Assembly: GCA_021234155.1 (NCBI GenBank)
Contig: JAJEKV010000024.1
Span: 17,197,030 to 17,261,029 of the forward strand
Length of the DNA: 64,000 nucleotides
Direction: 5' to 3'
Origin: Isoetes taiwanensis
Lineage: Eukaryota; Streptophyta; Lycopodiopsida; Isoetales; Isoetaceae
Shown here piece by piece: positions 46,441 to 57,872 of this stretch. Positions within the stretch are counted from its first letter, which is position 1; every line of letters starts with the position of its first letter. Under the pieces are notes generated by a model. That model was not told the origin of the DNA and searched no databases. It saw nothing but the letters and a program-made list of their open reading frames with translations. The translations under genes and the position numbers were made by a program.

Positions 46441-46690
46441 ATGATGATAGTGAGAAAGAAGACAATGAGGATTATGGCAACCATTTCAAGAAACGTCGAA
46501 AAAATATAATCTATGAGGAAGAAGAGCATAAGGATTATGGCAATTATTTCAAGAACCGTACCAATTTTGCTCGCAAAGGATAGCTCAAATGATAAGTTAA
46601 GCTCAAAACCTCAAGGATCCTTCCGCACTTGGAAATTTTCATGTTCTTGTGCAGCTCAGTATGCCTGGCTGTCTTGTAGCAGACATTTGA
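46441..46690. repeat. dispersed copy of the 49.1/51.2-kb repeat
   Basis: The segment (gaggattatggcaacc..., then aagagcataaggattatggc and ctcaaaacctcaaggatcct) also occurs at 49119-49345 and 51203-51485. It marks a third, separate member of the local repeat family. Confidence 0.8.
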
Positions 46691-48029
46691 ACTGACGCAA
46701 AGAGCTTTGAGGTCATTTTGAACAGTATCTGTGCTTATGACTACAAACAAAATAAAAGGCAAGAAAAAATTAGATAGATGAGGTAATAGTGATGTGAGAG
46801 AACAATGGCAAATACTGTGGGATAGCATCCCTACATTACCTTTCTAGACTTGCAAGAATGTCATGAGAAGCAACACAAATTTAAAACCAATCTATATGTC
46901 TACTTGTCTTGTTGTAAGAATATAGGAAAAGATGAACTCTAAAACTAAGCTTCACGGCTACTTGTCTTGCTTGCTATGATTATGCAAGAATACCCAATGA
47001 ATATTGATTAAGGATTTGGCAAGAAAACATCCTCACATTCCCCAAAGTGTTCCCAGATAATTGATGGAGTAGCAACATACCTGATTCCTACAACAATGTA
47101 CGCTTTATCTACCCAGAAAGCAGAGCTGGTTTTACATTATCTTTATAGGAAAAGACTGAAAAGCTTCTTTGCTATTTCATACTAGACTGCAAACTACTGC
47201 GAACTTCTGCCCTCTATGTTCTTTACCACCGCAAGCCATGTGATCGTCCACAGAACCTCCAATAGCACATACCTTTGAAGACATGTTAATACACATTCCT
47301 GTAATAATTTGAATCCTTGTTTGGAAGCCAACATTGAATGCATCCTTGATATTGCATCTGCAAAAGTTGCAAAAAATATAAGTATGCTTACCAGATAAAC
47401 TAATAGAAACAAGTTCAGCCAACCTTCGCATGTTCATGATTCAAAAATCTAGCTTCACTACTAAAACAAATAAAACTGGCCCTTATAGTTTTCTTTAGCA
47501 TTTCCTAAGAAATAAACTCCCCTCGGGCTTATCCTTGTAATTAACTATTCCTGTTAAAAACATTTCTCATGACCTTGGCCAGAAATGTGAAAATGCTGGC
47601 AGATTGTTCTTCTACAGAATAAGAAGATTCTGGCCCCCTCTTCATGAAAAAAACAAAAGGGTTCTGATGAGGCCAATGCTTTGGCAAATGAGATGCATAT
47701 ACGTAGCCTTCTCCTGCTATCAAAAATCAAAAGTTTTGAGGAATGCGGCCATACCTTATGCCGAATGGCAACAATAGTTGAGGAAGGTGACCATACCAGA
47801 GGAAACTGCCAGCTGCCACTGGGCTAAATCCTTCTGCCGAATGCAAGCTTCTAGCCCGATACTTTGAAAAATAAATGACAAAAACGCCTTCCTATTGTTT
47901 ATGCCACTTTGAAAAGAAAGTGTATAATTACTTGTCGTTTAATTTTTTAAATGTTTCACATTTATTGCCATGTGGCACCTTCTATTGGTTGGACAATTTT
48001 AACATTTAATTGATCGGGGTGGAGGGCAC
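46691..48029. other. no clear gene; two possible minus-strand exons
   Basis: On minus, about 47365-47276 (AISRMHSMLASKQGFKL, CAG before and GTATGT after) and about 46742-46691 (STDTVQNDLKALCV, TGTAG before) look like exons. They are short and I do not recognise the product. Otherwise nothing. Confidence 0.3.
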
Positions 48030-48032
48030 ACT

Positions 48033-48790
48033 CTATAATGGGAAATTCGTCAACTAAATCTGAAAATCTGGTCTGAATATTACTTCACAACTGGTCCAAT
48101 ATAATTTGTGGAATTTGCAAATCCTATAATGCTAATGCAAAATCCTCTAATCTTGATACCACTATGGATGTTACTGTCTTGATGTAATGCTATATATCAA
48201 CTGATTGTACATCTTATAGAAACAACTTTCCAGTTACTGAAAGCACCTCTTACTGTAACTTGGTATTAATCTTGTCGAGTCAAAACTTTACTCAACTGCG
48301 TATTCCAACCATCTGAGAATTATTATTTGCGCTTATCAACGTGATTAACTAAATCTAAAAATCTGGTCTGAATATTACTTCACAACTGGTTCTATAATAT
48401 CTGGAGTTATCAAAGCCTATAATGCAAAATCATCTAATCTTGATCATGCAATACCATTACGGATGTTATGTTACTGCCATGATGTAATGCTATATACCAA
48501 CTCCATCTTATACAAATGACTCTCCAGCTACTGAAAACACCTCTTACTGTAACCTGGTATTAATCTTTTTGAGTCAACTACTTAATCTGGTATTTTTAAA
48601 GGTCAACTACTTGATTGACCTGGTATTAATCTTTTTAATCAACTACTTATTCCAACCATTTGAAAATCACTGTTTGCACTTATCAACATGATCAACTGAA
48701 TCTGAATATCTAGTCTGAATATTACTTCACAACGGGTCCAATATAACTTCTGGAGTTGGCAAACCTTATAATGTGAAAATCTAAGCTTGA
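48033..48790. repeat. tandem repeats of about 310-340 bp, roughly 2.5 units
   Basis: Starts near 48040, 48345 and 48690 share ctggtctgaatattacttca followed by a cttgatgtaatgctatat-type block. Units have diverged by substitutions and small indels. Confidence 0.8.
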
Positions 48791-48796
48791 TGCTTG

Positions 48797-51660
48797 TTTT
48801 ACTTTCTATAGTTATCTGGGGTCATGCTACTGGAAGAATAGAGATCATTCAGCAGTTATACAGTGAAAAAGCATTGCTAATAGAAGCGTAGCAAGGGTAA
48901 AGTAAAAAGAAAAGAACATCTATATTCCAATACTCACCACACTATCACGACGTAATTGGATATTGGGACTGTTTGGAGAAAAGGCGATGTTTATGTAAAT
49001 GAACTGCCAATAAAGCAATACAACCATGCCAACTACTATATTTCCTTAGAACTCAAATCAGAATTAAATAGTGATAAGGTGCTAAACTAAGACATGGAAA
49101 ATGCATCATTAATGCGTTTAATAAAAATGATGATAGTGAGAAAAAAGACAATGAGGATTATGGCAGCCATTTCAAGAAACGTCGAGAAAATATAAGATGT
49201 CCTATGAGGAAGAAGAGCATAAGGATTATGGCAACTATTTCAAGAACCGTATCAATTAGCTGGCAAAGGACAATTCAAATGATAAGTTAAGCTCAAAACC
49301 TCAAGGATCCTTGCCCGGTTGTCTTGCAGCAAACATTTGAACTGACGCATTCACAGTGCCAAATATTGTTTTACTTTCTATAGTTATCTAAGGTCATGCT
49401 ACTGGAAGAATAGAGATCATTCAGTAGTTATAAGAAAAAAAGCATTGCTAATAGACACACATCAAGGGTAAAGTAAAAAGAAAAGAACATCATAATATAT
49501 TCCAATACTCACCACACTATCACGATGTAATTGGACATTGGGACTTTTTGGAAAGAAGGCGATGTTTATGTAAATGAACTGCCAATAAAGCAGCACATAT
49601 TTCCTTAGAACCCAAATCAGAATTAAATTAGTGATAAGATGCTAAACCAAGACATGGAAAATGCATCATTAATAGAATAGAATAGAATAGAATAGGCTTT
49701 TAGCGTCCACGGAGACCAATTGGCCTATGGGACCCAAACAAAAAGAGAGCAGCAGGCGTATTACTGCCAGGATTAAAAAACCCCCGCCCCGAAGGGTTTT
49801 CGAGGGAAAAACCTTAGCAGGAATAGGCATGCTGGCACACTGTATAATTGCATAGGACAGTTCAATACCATCCCGTAGGATACAAACGAGTCCGTGCATC
49901 CATAACCTCATGGAGGTATGACCCCAACAAACCCACTGACGCCGTAGTCAATAACTGATGCAACGGCTGGCCAGGCACTAGTAGTTGAACATATCGCTCC
50001 CGGATATAGGCAAATGCCGGGCAGATCTGGAGGGCATGACATTCATCCTCAATCGCGCCCTGGTGGCAACACTGGCAAAGCCTTCCCGAGCCCAACGCCC
50101 CGTTTCAATTCGGAGGCGATGTGCCTCCGTGCAAATGGAAGCTATAAGTCTGCGCTTCTTCATGGGCAGCTGGGTGTACAAGTACTGGTGTGGGCCCCTT
50201 GTGAGCCTAGGATTGACTTGCTGCTGATAATGTGCCAGCTTAACGTGCGTCAGAGCCTCTGCATCCCAGAGCTTGCGAAGGAAAGCAGCATCTAGGTACA
50301 GTTTAAGTGCCTCGCGATCTTTCTTTGTCCCGACTGGGCGACTGTTTGCCTTGCCCCAAATAAGCGTGAGAACCACCGAGCTTGCTTGTCTTTCCAAAGA
50401 GATTTCAGGCGTTGGGGACCCATCGCCGTGGCCAAAGCAAGGTGGGGCAAGCGTGTATCAGCCATAGCGACCACCTTTTGGAAGTAAACGATATGGCATT
50501 CCAATGCAGCCCGTTGAAGGGGTAGAAAGCCTGTCTCCTGGAGTAGGATCTGGTACGGAACTGTGGACTTCACCCCTAGAGCCCGTGCCAAGAAGGCCTT
50601 CTGCACCTGCTCGAGGTCATTCCAGGTGTTGAGGGATATCACCGGACCCCACACTTCTGCCCCATACAAAAGGACTGGCTCAACCAAGGCCCGAAACAAA
50701 TGTGACTGGTGGCCCCAGGCATACAACTCTTGCCTTGTGGCTGTTGTTCTGCATGGCATATAGTGCTTTCCAACCCGCCGTGACCCGCAACCTGATAGCT
50801 GCATCCCAATGGGTGGTAGTTGAGAACTCAATCCCCAAGTACTATTCTATTCTATTCTATTCTATTCTATTGTAGGTCGGAGCCACCTTGCCCCTGGTAA
50901 GTGAATGTGGGAAGCCTTGGCTGACGGGATGATGCCACTAGCAGCACCCTAGTTTTGGCCAAGTTAACTCGCATGCCAGTGAATTGGCAAAAAGTGTCAA
51001 GAGCATCCAGGTGACGCTGCATGTCCTCTGGAGTATAGGCCATGAGGTTGACATCGTCAGCATATATGAGTTGTCGGATTGTGTGATGCATGAGATGTGC
51101 GCCCACAAATCCATGCTCAGAGAGCGAATCTTCCAACTGATCAATGTATAGGCCAAAGAGTGTGGGGGAGAGGGGGCAACCCTGATTAATGCATCTAATA
51201 AAAATAATGATAGTGAGGAAGAAGACAATGAGGATTATGGCAACCATTTGAAGGAAAGTCGTAAAAATAGAAGATGTTCTATGAGGAAGAAGAGCATAAG
51301 GATTATGGCAATTATTTTAAGAACCGTATCAATTATCTGGCAAAGGACAGCTCAAATGATAAGTTAAAATAAAAAAACCTCAAGGATCCTTCTACGCTTG
51401 GAACTATTCATGCCCTTTTGCAGTTGTGGGCTCAGTCTGCCTGGCTGTCTTGCATCAGACATTTGAACTGACGCATTCACAGTGCCAAATATTGTTTTAC
51501 TTTCTATAGTTATCTGGGGTCATGCTACTGGAAGAATAGAGATCATTCAACAATTATAAGGCGAAAAAACATTGCTAATAAGCGTGCATCAAGGGTAAAG
51601 TAAAAAGAAAAGAACATCATAATATATTCCAATACTCACCACACTATCACGATGTAATTG
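48797..51660 (-). repeat. three tandem units of about 0.6 kb derived from ATG12 intron/exon edge
   Basis: Units include ttttactttctatagttatc, then ccaatactcaccacactatc (near 48929, 49501 and 51625). The latter is the reverse complement of an ATG12 exon end and its splice donor. Units 1 and 2 leave the exon after about eight coding bases, whereas unit 3 continues into the whole exon. The LINE at 49674-51184 sits between units 2 and 3. Confidence 0.8.
49674..51184 (-). mobile_element. LINE family B, 5'-truncated copy with ATTAAT target duplication
   Basis: ATTAAT is at 49668-49673 and 51185-51190, and the empty site is visible in the sister repeat at about 49105-49125. On minus it starts inside RT (QGCPLSPTLFGLYIDQLED), then QLIYADDVNLMAY, a YLGIEFSTT block, LEQVQKAFLARALGV, the knuckle CQCCHQGAIEDECHALQIC, the TTCG hairpin, the AGGCC-aatt-GGTCT stem and a (CTATT)n tail. 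A pentanucleotide array at 50842-50872 breaks the frame before YLGIEF. Confidence 0.9.
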
Positions 51661-51897
51661 TTTGCGAAGAAAATCAATGATCTTTGCAAACTTCTCTGCA
51701 CCTTCGGTCTGAAACGTAGTCCATTGAAGGCATCATTAGTTCTGAAACAACAAAAAAAAATAGAGTTTAGCTCCAGAAGCAAAAGCCGAATCACCTTAAA
51801 CTTGAACAGTTTGAGTATTGGGGCATCTCCGGTTGCCCTAAATAGCACGACGACTAAACAATTGTCATGTGACATCATAATTTGCACCAACATTTAG
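51633..51897 (-). pseudogene. ATG12: ATG12 (ubiquitin-like autophagy protein) fragment, two exons
   Basis: The exon ending at 51795 encodes CLVVVLFRATGDAPILKLFKFK followed by GTGATT. After an intron with a TTTCAG acceptor, the exon at about 51700-51637 encodes TEGAEKFAKIIDFLRKQLHR and DSV, then GTGAGT. Both match the ATG12 ubiquitin fold start, which is conjugated to ATG5 in autophagosome formation. The final exon with the C-terminal Gly needed for conjugation is not seen downstream, where the tandem repeats lie. Upstream the coding sequence stops at the LINE remnant from 51901. Probably a gene fragment. Confidence 0.65.
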
Positions 51898-51900
51898 ATG

Positions 51901-54442
51901 CTAAACCAACCTTTGGAGACGGAAGAGGATATCTGTGACGATGAAGAACTTTTTGCCATTCCTAATGCAACAGAGAAGATGGAACCCATTATCAGTCTCT
52001 TCTAAGGAAGGCTCCAAATAGATAGCGGGCAAAGTCGGAGACAATGGGCAGCCTTGCTTTACCCCAATATTGCTATCATCTAAGCTTTGGCATTTTTCAA
52101 AAAAAAAAAAAAAAAGGAAACGATAATTGCACCCATACCTTATCATATAGCATCTTGACTGCAAGTTGATATTCCATAGGGACTCCAAGCTTGTCCATGC
52201 GCTGCCAGAGATTACTCCTTTGCACATTATCGAAGGCATTTGTGAAATCAACAAATAGTGCAAACATAGGTTTTTTCTTACCTATGACAGAATCCATCAA
52301 TGCTTTGAAGGTAATTAGATGATCTGTAAGCTTGGCCTATGACAGAATCCATCAATGCTTTGAAGGTAATTAGATGATCTGCAAGCTTGGCCCTTAGCCC
52401 GAACATTATATTCCTCAGTCCATCCACTAATTTTAGCATCAAGCATGGTAGCAAAAAGCCTCGAATATAAGCTACTAATCATTATCATTCTATTGTTTGG
52501 ATCCGATACTGCTTTATGCAATGCTATGACTCTATTTATCTGCCATAATTGTGGGAATCCCTCACGTAATGATGCATTAAATATCGAAACCAACACATTA
52601 GCCACAGAGGAGCCTGCCCATTTAAACATTTCTGTTGTTAGCCCCAAAGCGTCTGCCGCTTTTTCATTAGAAAGCTTTTGTAGCCCCTTAAGGACATCCT
52701 CAACAGTAAATACAAGGGTGTTAAACCCAGCTTCATGCTAGACCTCATCCAGCCCCTGCATATGATAAAGATCTTGCACTTGCTTCCACAAATCAGCCAC
52801 ATCGAGCATCACATTCATTGGTTTCTTAGGCTTAAGCCTTAGCCAAAACTTTTTGGGATCTGAAATCAAGTCTGCAACCATATCTTCATGTTTTTTTTCG
52901 CAAAAATGCTTTCTTTTTGGATTTTATCAGATGAATATATATACTCTTTCTTAACCATCATTTTATTTATGCCCCTGGCTGACTTGAATTCTTGTCTCTT
53001 TTGCTTACATTCCATGTCGAACCATCCATCACATGGAAGCTCCAATAATCTCCTTCTGGAAACAAAGCACTGTTCAGCTGCAGCGAGTACAAGAGAGGTC
53101 AACTGTTCACTTATTCCAAGTGCATCAAGTGGCCATTCACTTTGTGCAATTTTATCTTTACAAGCTTTTTCATACATCTCAGTTTTAAACCTGGACATAG
53201 AAATTTTCTTATTCTACATGGGGATATCATTATGTGTCCGCAATCTGGTTGCATGTATTTCTACAAGCAAGGGGACATGGTCTGACTCAGTACGTATATC
53301 CCCTACATAGATCCTTGCAATACTTTCAGCAAAATCAGCACGCTATTATAAAGTCCACTACACTCGCATCTTTACAAGTACACTTTCCTGAGCCCAAGTA
53401 TTTTGCAGCACCATTATACAATACCAAATTGAGTCCACTGCACATCTTTAACAAATGATATCCTTGCGGTTTAGGCCAACGAGATTTATCTGCAGATATA
53501 CGATTCCATCCACTAATAGCCAGCTCCTGGTCATCCAACATTTCCATCTAGATAGGATCTCTATTTGAGTTGCTAATAGCTGCTTGCTTATTTGCTATGC
53601 GACCATTAAAATCGCCAAGTAAAAGGATATTTCCATGCGGCATTAGCTCTATTATGTCCTGTTCCAAATGAAAAAAAGGGTCGTCCCTATCAAGATTTTT
53701 TGTATCATAGGTAGGCGATTCCCTTGGTAGGAAATAGCAACCTGCAACATATGTCTTTCCTTTTTTACCAGGTAATTCAATCCAAATATATTGTTTAGAG
53801 GCCTTGTGTTTAAGAACTGACACTGTTTACAAAAACTATGCAATGCCTCCAAATCCCCTAAGTCTCCACCCTTTTACATTCCAAACAAAATACGTACAAG
53901 TGAATCCCACAATGTCCGACAATCTTTTTTCTTCATGCTCACACGTCTTTAAGAAAAAAATAACATCAAAATTTAGCAATACATCATCTATAGTAGAAAC
54001 CTTAATAGCAGTTAGTGTATTTATATTCCAAGACCCGATCCTGATGGTCTAAAATTCCTAGCTATCTGTTACTACCACCTTGTCATTGCGCCAAGAAGTC
54101 TTTTGCCCTTGTTGTCTTGCCTGCTTGAGTATTTGTACCTGTTCTCCCTGTTTTTGGAACTGCTCTTTGGTAAGATCATCGTTAATCCATACATTTTGTC
54201 CCTTCAAAGAAGCTCTCTTTTTCAAGATATTGAATTTGCTGTCTCTACTGTTGAATTTAACCACCACATGCCTTGTCCATGATCCTTTTTTGCCCACACA
54301 AAATGCATCGACAATGCTTGCATCTACTACTTCCAGATTCTGCTGGAAAAATTGCACAACAACTTGCTTTGTGTCCTCTTTCCCTTCTTCTGGAAGTCCT
54401 ACCAAATGAGGGAGGGAGGGAGGGGGAGAGAGTACTTTTCAC
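51901..54442 (-). mobile_element. LINE family C, decayed, ORF1 to RT
   Basis: On minus: ORF1 RRM-like 54442-54058 (VVVKFNSRDSKFNILKKRA), EN 53823-53335 (HGNILLLGDFNGRIA, SVVDFII), linker 53198-52866, RT 52647-52097 (AGSSVANVLVSIFN; PMFALFVDFTNAFDNVQ), then NIGVKQGCPLSPTL near 52060. Stops and frameshifts are many. A T run at 52097-52115 and a 57-bp tandem duplication (about 52280-52390) interrupt RT. No YADD box or 3' end is seen, so the 3' part is deleted. Confidence 0.8.
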
Positions 54443-55385
54443 AGTGGAAGAAAACTATTTCCTTACAAGAACACGTGAAGATCCAAAACAATGAGAATAA
54501 GAAGACGAATACCTCGCAGTTCTGATAGTTCATTGGATAATTTATCTTTGCAATGCTTGCAGTGTCAAGCTTGCTCTAAAAATTACCTCCAAAATAAACC
54601 AAATCTTTAAAGAATGGAGTAGAAATGCGGAAAAGCAACAATCAAGGAATCGACAAGTTTGATGACTAGAAAAGGCATGGATCATAGTTACAACTATGAG
54701 CATGAGGGGGATCGTGAGTTTGATAAGGAGCATTTGAGGAGCATGATAACTTTGAATGGGAACTTGAACTCCGTTGCTCATGAGTCGTGTCGTTTGAGCC
54801 CACTCCACTCTTGTACTAATCTTCATTGAAGATCTTTGCTCTATTCAGAAGAACTTCATGTATCCAAGAATCAATTACAAACATCAAAGCTTTTTTGGCC
54901 TGCAAAGATTAGCAAATATCATTTTTTAAATTGTAAGAATCGATTACCAATAATATTTCTTACACTTCCGAATTACATGTTTTGGCTCTCGATTGTATGC
55001 TCTAGATCACCAATCACCAAAAAGGCAGGATACGAGATAAGAAGATGATTTTTTTGATCGAAAAATGGGTCCTCCAAATCGATGGATTACGTCCATCCAA
55101 AAAATCGTCTTTGATAGTGGAAACCCTTCTGGCGTCAAATTTGGAAACACTTCTGGGTTTGTTGATAATTTGGAAGGATTTTCAATTTGAAGCTTGGAAG
55201 GGTTTCCACTTCTAGGAACTCTAACCCAATTCGGGCTGAGATGGTTTGAGCAGGCTTCTATGGGAGACCAACATGAAACATGGTTTGAGGGGCTTCTATG
55301 GGAGACCAACAAAAATTGGGGCATACGTAAAACCATAGGTTGTATTGTCTATTTTCTAAAAGCTACCATATGTGGGCGCCATTCA
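54443..55385. other. no gene recognised upstream of the PMEI-pectate lyase gene
   Basis: AT-rich sequence with local duplicated phrases near 55240-55310 (cttctatgggagaccaaca twice). The start of the next gene's promoter is inferred just downstream. Confidence 0.4.
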
Positions 55386-55393
55386 TATATATA
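55386..55393 (+). promoter_or_regulatory. TATA box candidate
   Basis: TATATATA lies about 150 bp before the chosen ATG at 55542. It is the only good TATA motif close upstream. Transcription start is not shown. Confidence 0.4.
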
Positions 55394-55541
55394 GCCTACT
55401 AGTATGAAAAAAATGCTGTGATGGACAAGAAAATGCAGGCGCTTCATCTTCTACGTGGGCGTTTCGTTAGAAAGAAGCCCAAGGGATCGTTGCCTCCAGC
55501 TATTTCATCAATCCAATCCTCCTGCAGCTCAGCTATTGCAA

Positions 55542-57431
55542 ATGAAGGCCATGACACCACCAACAGCTCTTCATCTCCTTCTGATTCTCATATTTCTGTC
55601 GTCAGCTTTGGCCAATCTTAACAGTCTTGAAGCCAATGAAAGAGACGCAGTAATGAGCTTGGAAAAAGCCCAACAAAATTTGCAGAAAGCTGCAGCGGTT
55701 CATTTGTCAATCGGAAAATGTGATGTTCAAATTGCCGCTGTTATTTCTTCTCTGTCTAATGCCGAAACTTCTTTGCTTCAAGATCAGTACTCTGATGCCT
55801 TGGATCAAATTAGCAGCGCCCAGAAAACCCTTTCCGACTGCAACGAGGCGCTGGCATCTAGCAATGTATATTAGTCTTTGCTTTTTATATATTGATTGAT
55901 TTCATGGCCTTCGAAAATTTCTGATACAAATTTTTGCCTCTTAAACAGGTGCATTCAAGCAAAGCGTTACTGTTTCTGACGAAACAAGCATCAGCGTATA
56001 TAGAAGAATCCCAAAACTTGATCAATTTGTTTGCAACACAGGATCGAGCAAATGCGCCAGTACCAGCGACTACGGGTAAGAAATATTTACGGAAAAGATT
56101 TAGGGTTCTTGATAAATTAGGGCAAAAAAAAAGAAGAAAAATTTAGGGCTATTTTCTTTCAGTTTCAGATGCGCAAATGGGAGGGGACATAGACAGGTGT
56201 GTTGTAGATGGAAGCAAATGCCAGTATTCAAGCTGTGGAGTTGGGAGGCAGCTGCCGATATGCGCAGTAGGGTTTGCAGCAGGGGTGATAGGAGGGGCAA
56301 AAGGTAAATCTTATGTTGTAACAAATGAAGAAGATGATCCAAGGGATCCCAAAGAAGGCAGCTTAAGGTATGGCACAAACCTTGCAAGCACAGAACCATC
56401 AGGAATATGGATCACATTTAGCAGAGACATGGTTATCCGCCTTCATGAAATGCTTTGGATCAATAGCTCTACCACCATCGATGGCCGCGGGTTTAACATT
56501 ACCATCACAGGTCGTGAGCTTGTCCTTGGAGCTGTTAGCAACGTTATCCTCCATAACTTTCAGCTCAACACTGTCGGAGAAAGCGATACCGTGCATATTT
56601 TCTCAGGATCATCTAAAATTTGGGTTGATCATGTCACTTCTTTTGATGCTAACCTTGGCCTTATTTCTGTCTCCCAAGGTGCCACAGATGTGACAATTTC
56701 TAACTCTTTCTTGACCAATAAGGACTATAATATGCTTCTAGGAGCATCTGATGCAGATATAGAGGACAAAAAAATGAGGGTTACAGTTTACCGAAACTGG
56801 TTCAAAGACTCAAACCAGCAGCAACCACATTGCAGGTATTAATATCCAATGCCATTTTAATTGCAGTATTAAACCCTGCAGAATTATGAATTACTGATGA
56901 AATGCAGGCTGAAAATCTAGATTTCAATCCTTCCATAAGGCATAAATTTTTATCAAATCCATTTCATTAGTACAATATAGTCTTGCAAATTTAAACTTGC
57001 GTGGTACTGATAAAATTCGGTCTTGCAGATGGGGATACTGTCATGTGATCAACAACTTATATACCAATTGGGGGGATTATGCAATTGGAGCTAGGGCCAA
57101 TGGCAAGGTCCTGTCTGAGAGCAATGTGTTCATTGCAGGAACAAAAAGGGAAGTGACTCCTTGGCATGAAAACATGGGACCAGATTTTGACAATAGTGCA
57201 ACTATTCAGTCTTCTAATGATCTGCTGCTAAATAGCTCCACTTTTCAGCAGATGCAAGGCCTTGATCCTGCTCATACTGGTGCCATAAGTACCAGCTTGA
57301 CCCCCCAATATGAGAGCAGTGCCCATTATCCACCTGTTCATCCCACTAGCACCTTGGCTGCGCTTGTGCAGCTCTGCTCTGGAGCTCTTTTCGGCAAAAA
57401 ATTGGAAGAGTGTCAGCTCTTCCAGATTTAA
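55542..57431 (+). CDS. secreted PMEI-like/pectate-lyase-like fusion protein (508 aa), 4 exons
   Basis: Exons 55542-55865, 55949-56075, 56163-56835 and 57029-57431 have GT-AG introns and join in frame to TAA. Residues 1-24 form a signal peptide (MKAMTPPTALHLLLILIF...). Residues ~25-150 resemble the C-terminal helices of pectin methylesterase inhibitors, with two Cys (GKCDVQIAAV, TLSDCNEAL) and an YSDALDQISSAQ block. Residues ~157-500 are a plant pectate lyase beta-helix: SLRYG, IWITFSRDMVI, TIDGRG, IWVDH (304-307), VTISNSFLT, NMLLGASD, YAIGARA. Calcium/catalytic positions have changed: the DGLxD Asp pair is Leu315/Ser319, and the first Arg of RxPxxR is Gln370 (Arg375 kept). It is likely a secreted non-catalytic wall protein. 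The upstream ATGs at 55418-55455 would mask the signal peptide, so I chose 55542. Confidence 0.85.
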
Positions 57432-57737
57432 TTCCACCTTCCAATCCTTTGTGATCATTCATGTACATTTTGTCCCCCGATCAAACAGTAGCATTGGTCT
57501 TGAAGCTCTTATTTAGATTTAAGTTGATGTAGTTTTTATTGTTCTGAAATGGTTTTTGTATAATTCTTCCTTGTGTTTAGGATTAGCAGATGGAAATGTA
57601 TTTCCCATTTGCCTTTTATAGCCCATCATTCGTAGTATTATAAAACATTTCCCTTTTTTTGGAAAATTATCAAAATGCCTGGCCATAAAAATGTTATTTG
57701 ATTGGCCACAAAAATGTTATTATTGATGAAATAAGAA
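57432..57737. other. 3' flank of the pectate-lyase-like gene
   Basis: No gene. AT-rich, probably including the 3' UTR. A gttattattgatg/aatgttatttgattggcc duplication just precedes the LINE tail at 57738. Confidence 0.4.
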
Positions 57738-57872
57738 AGCGCCCTTCGGGGCGGGGGTTTTTTAATCCGGGCAGTAATCCGCTTGCTGCGTTTTTGTATT
57801 GGGTCCCATAGACCGATTGGTCTCCGTGGACGATAAAAGTACCTTCCTTCATTCCTTCCTTCCTTCCTTCAC
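57738..57872 (+). mobile_element. LINE family B, 3' UTR only (135 bp) with (CCTT)n tail
   Basis: It starts inside the TTCG hairpin (cgcccttcggggcggggg) and runs through the AGACC-gatt-GGTCT stem (57810-57823) to a CCTT tail. It is nearly identical to 42763-42885. It is an extremely 5'-truncated insertion. Confidence 0.85.
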
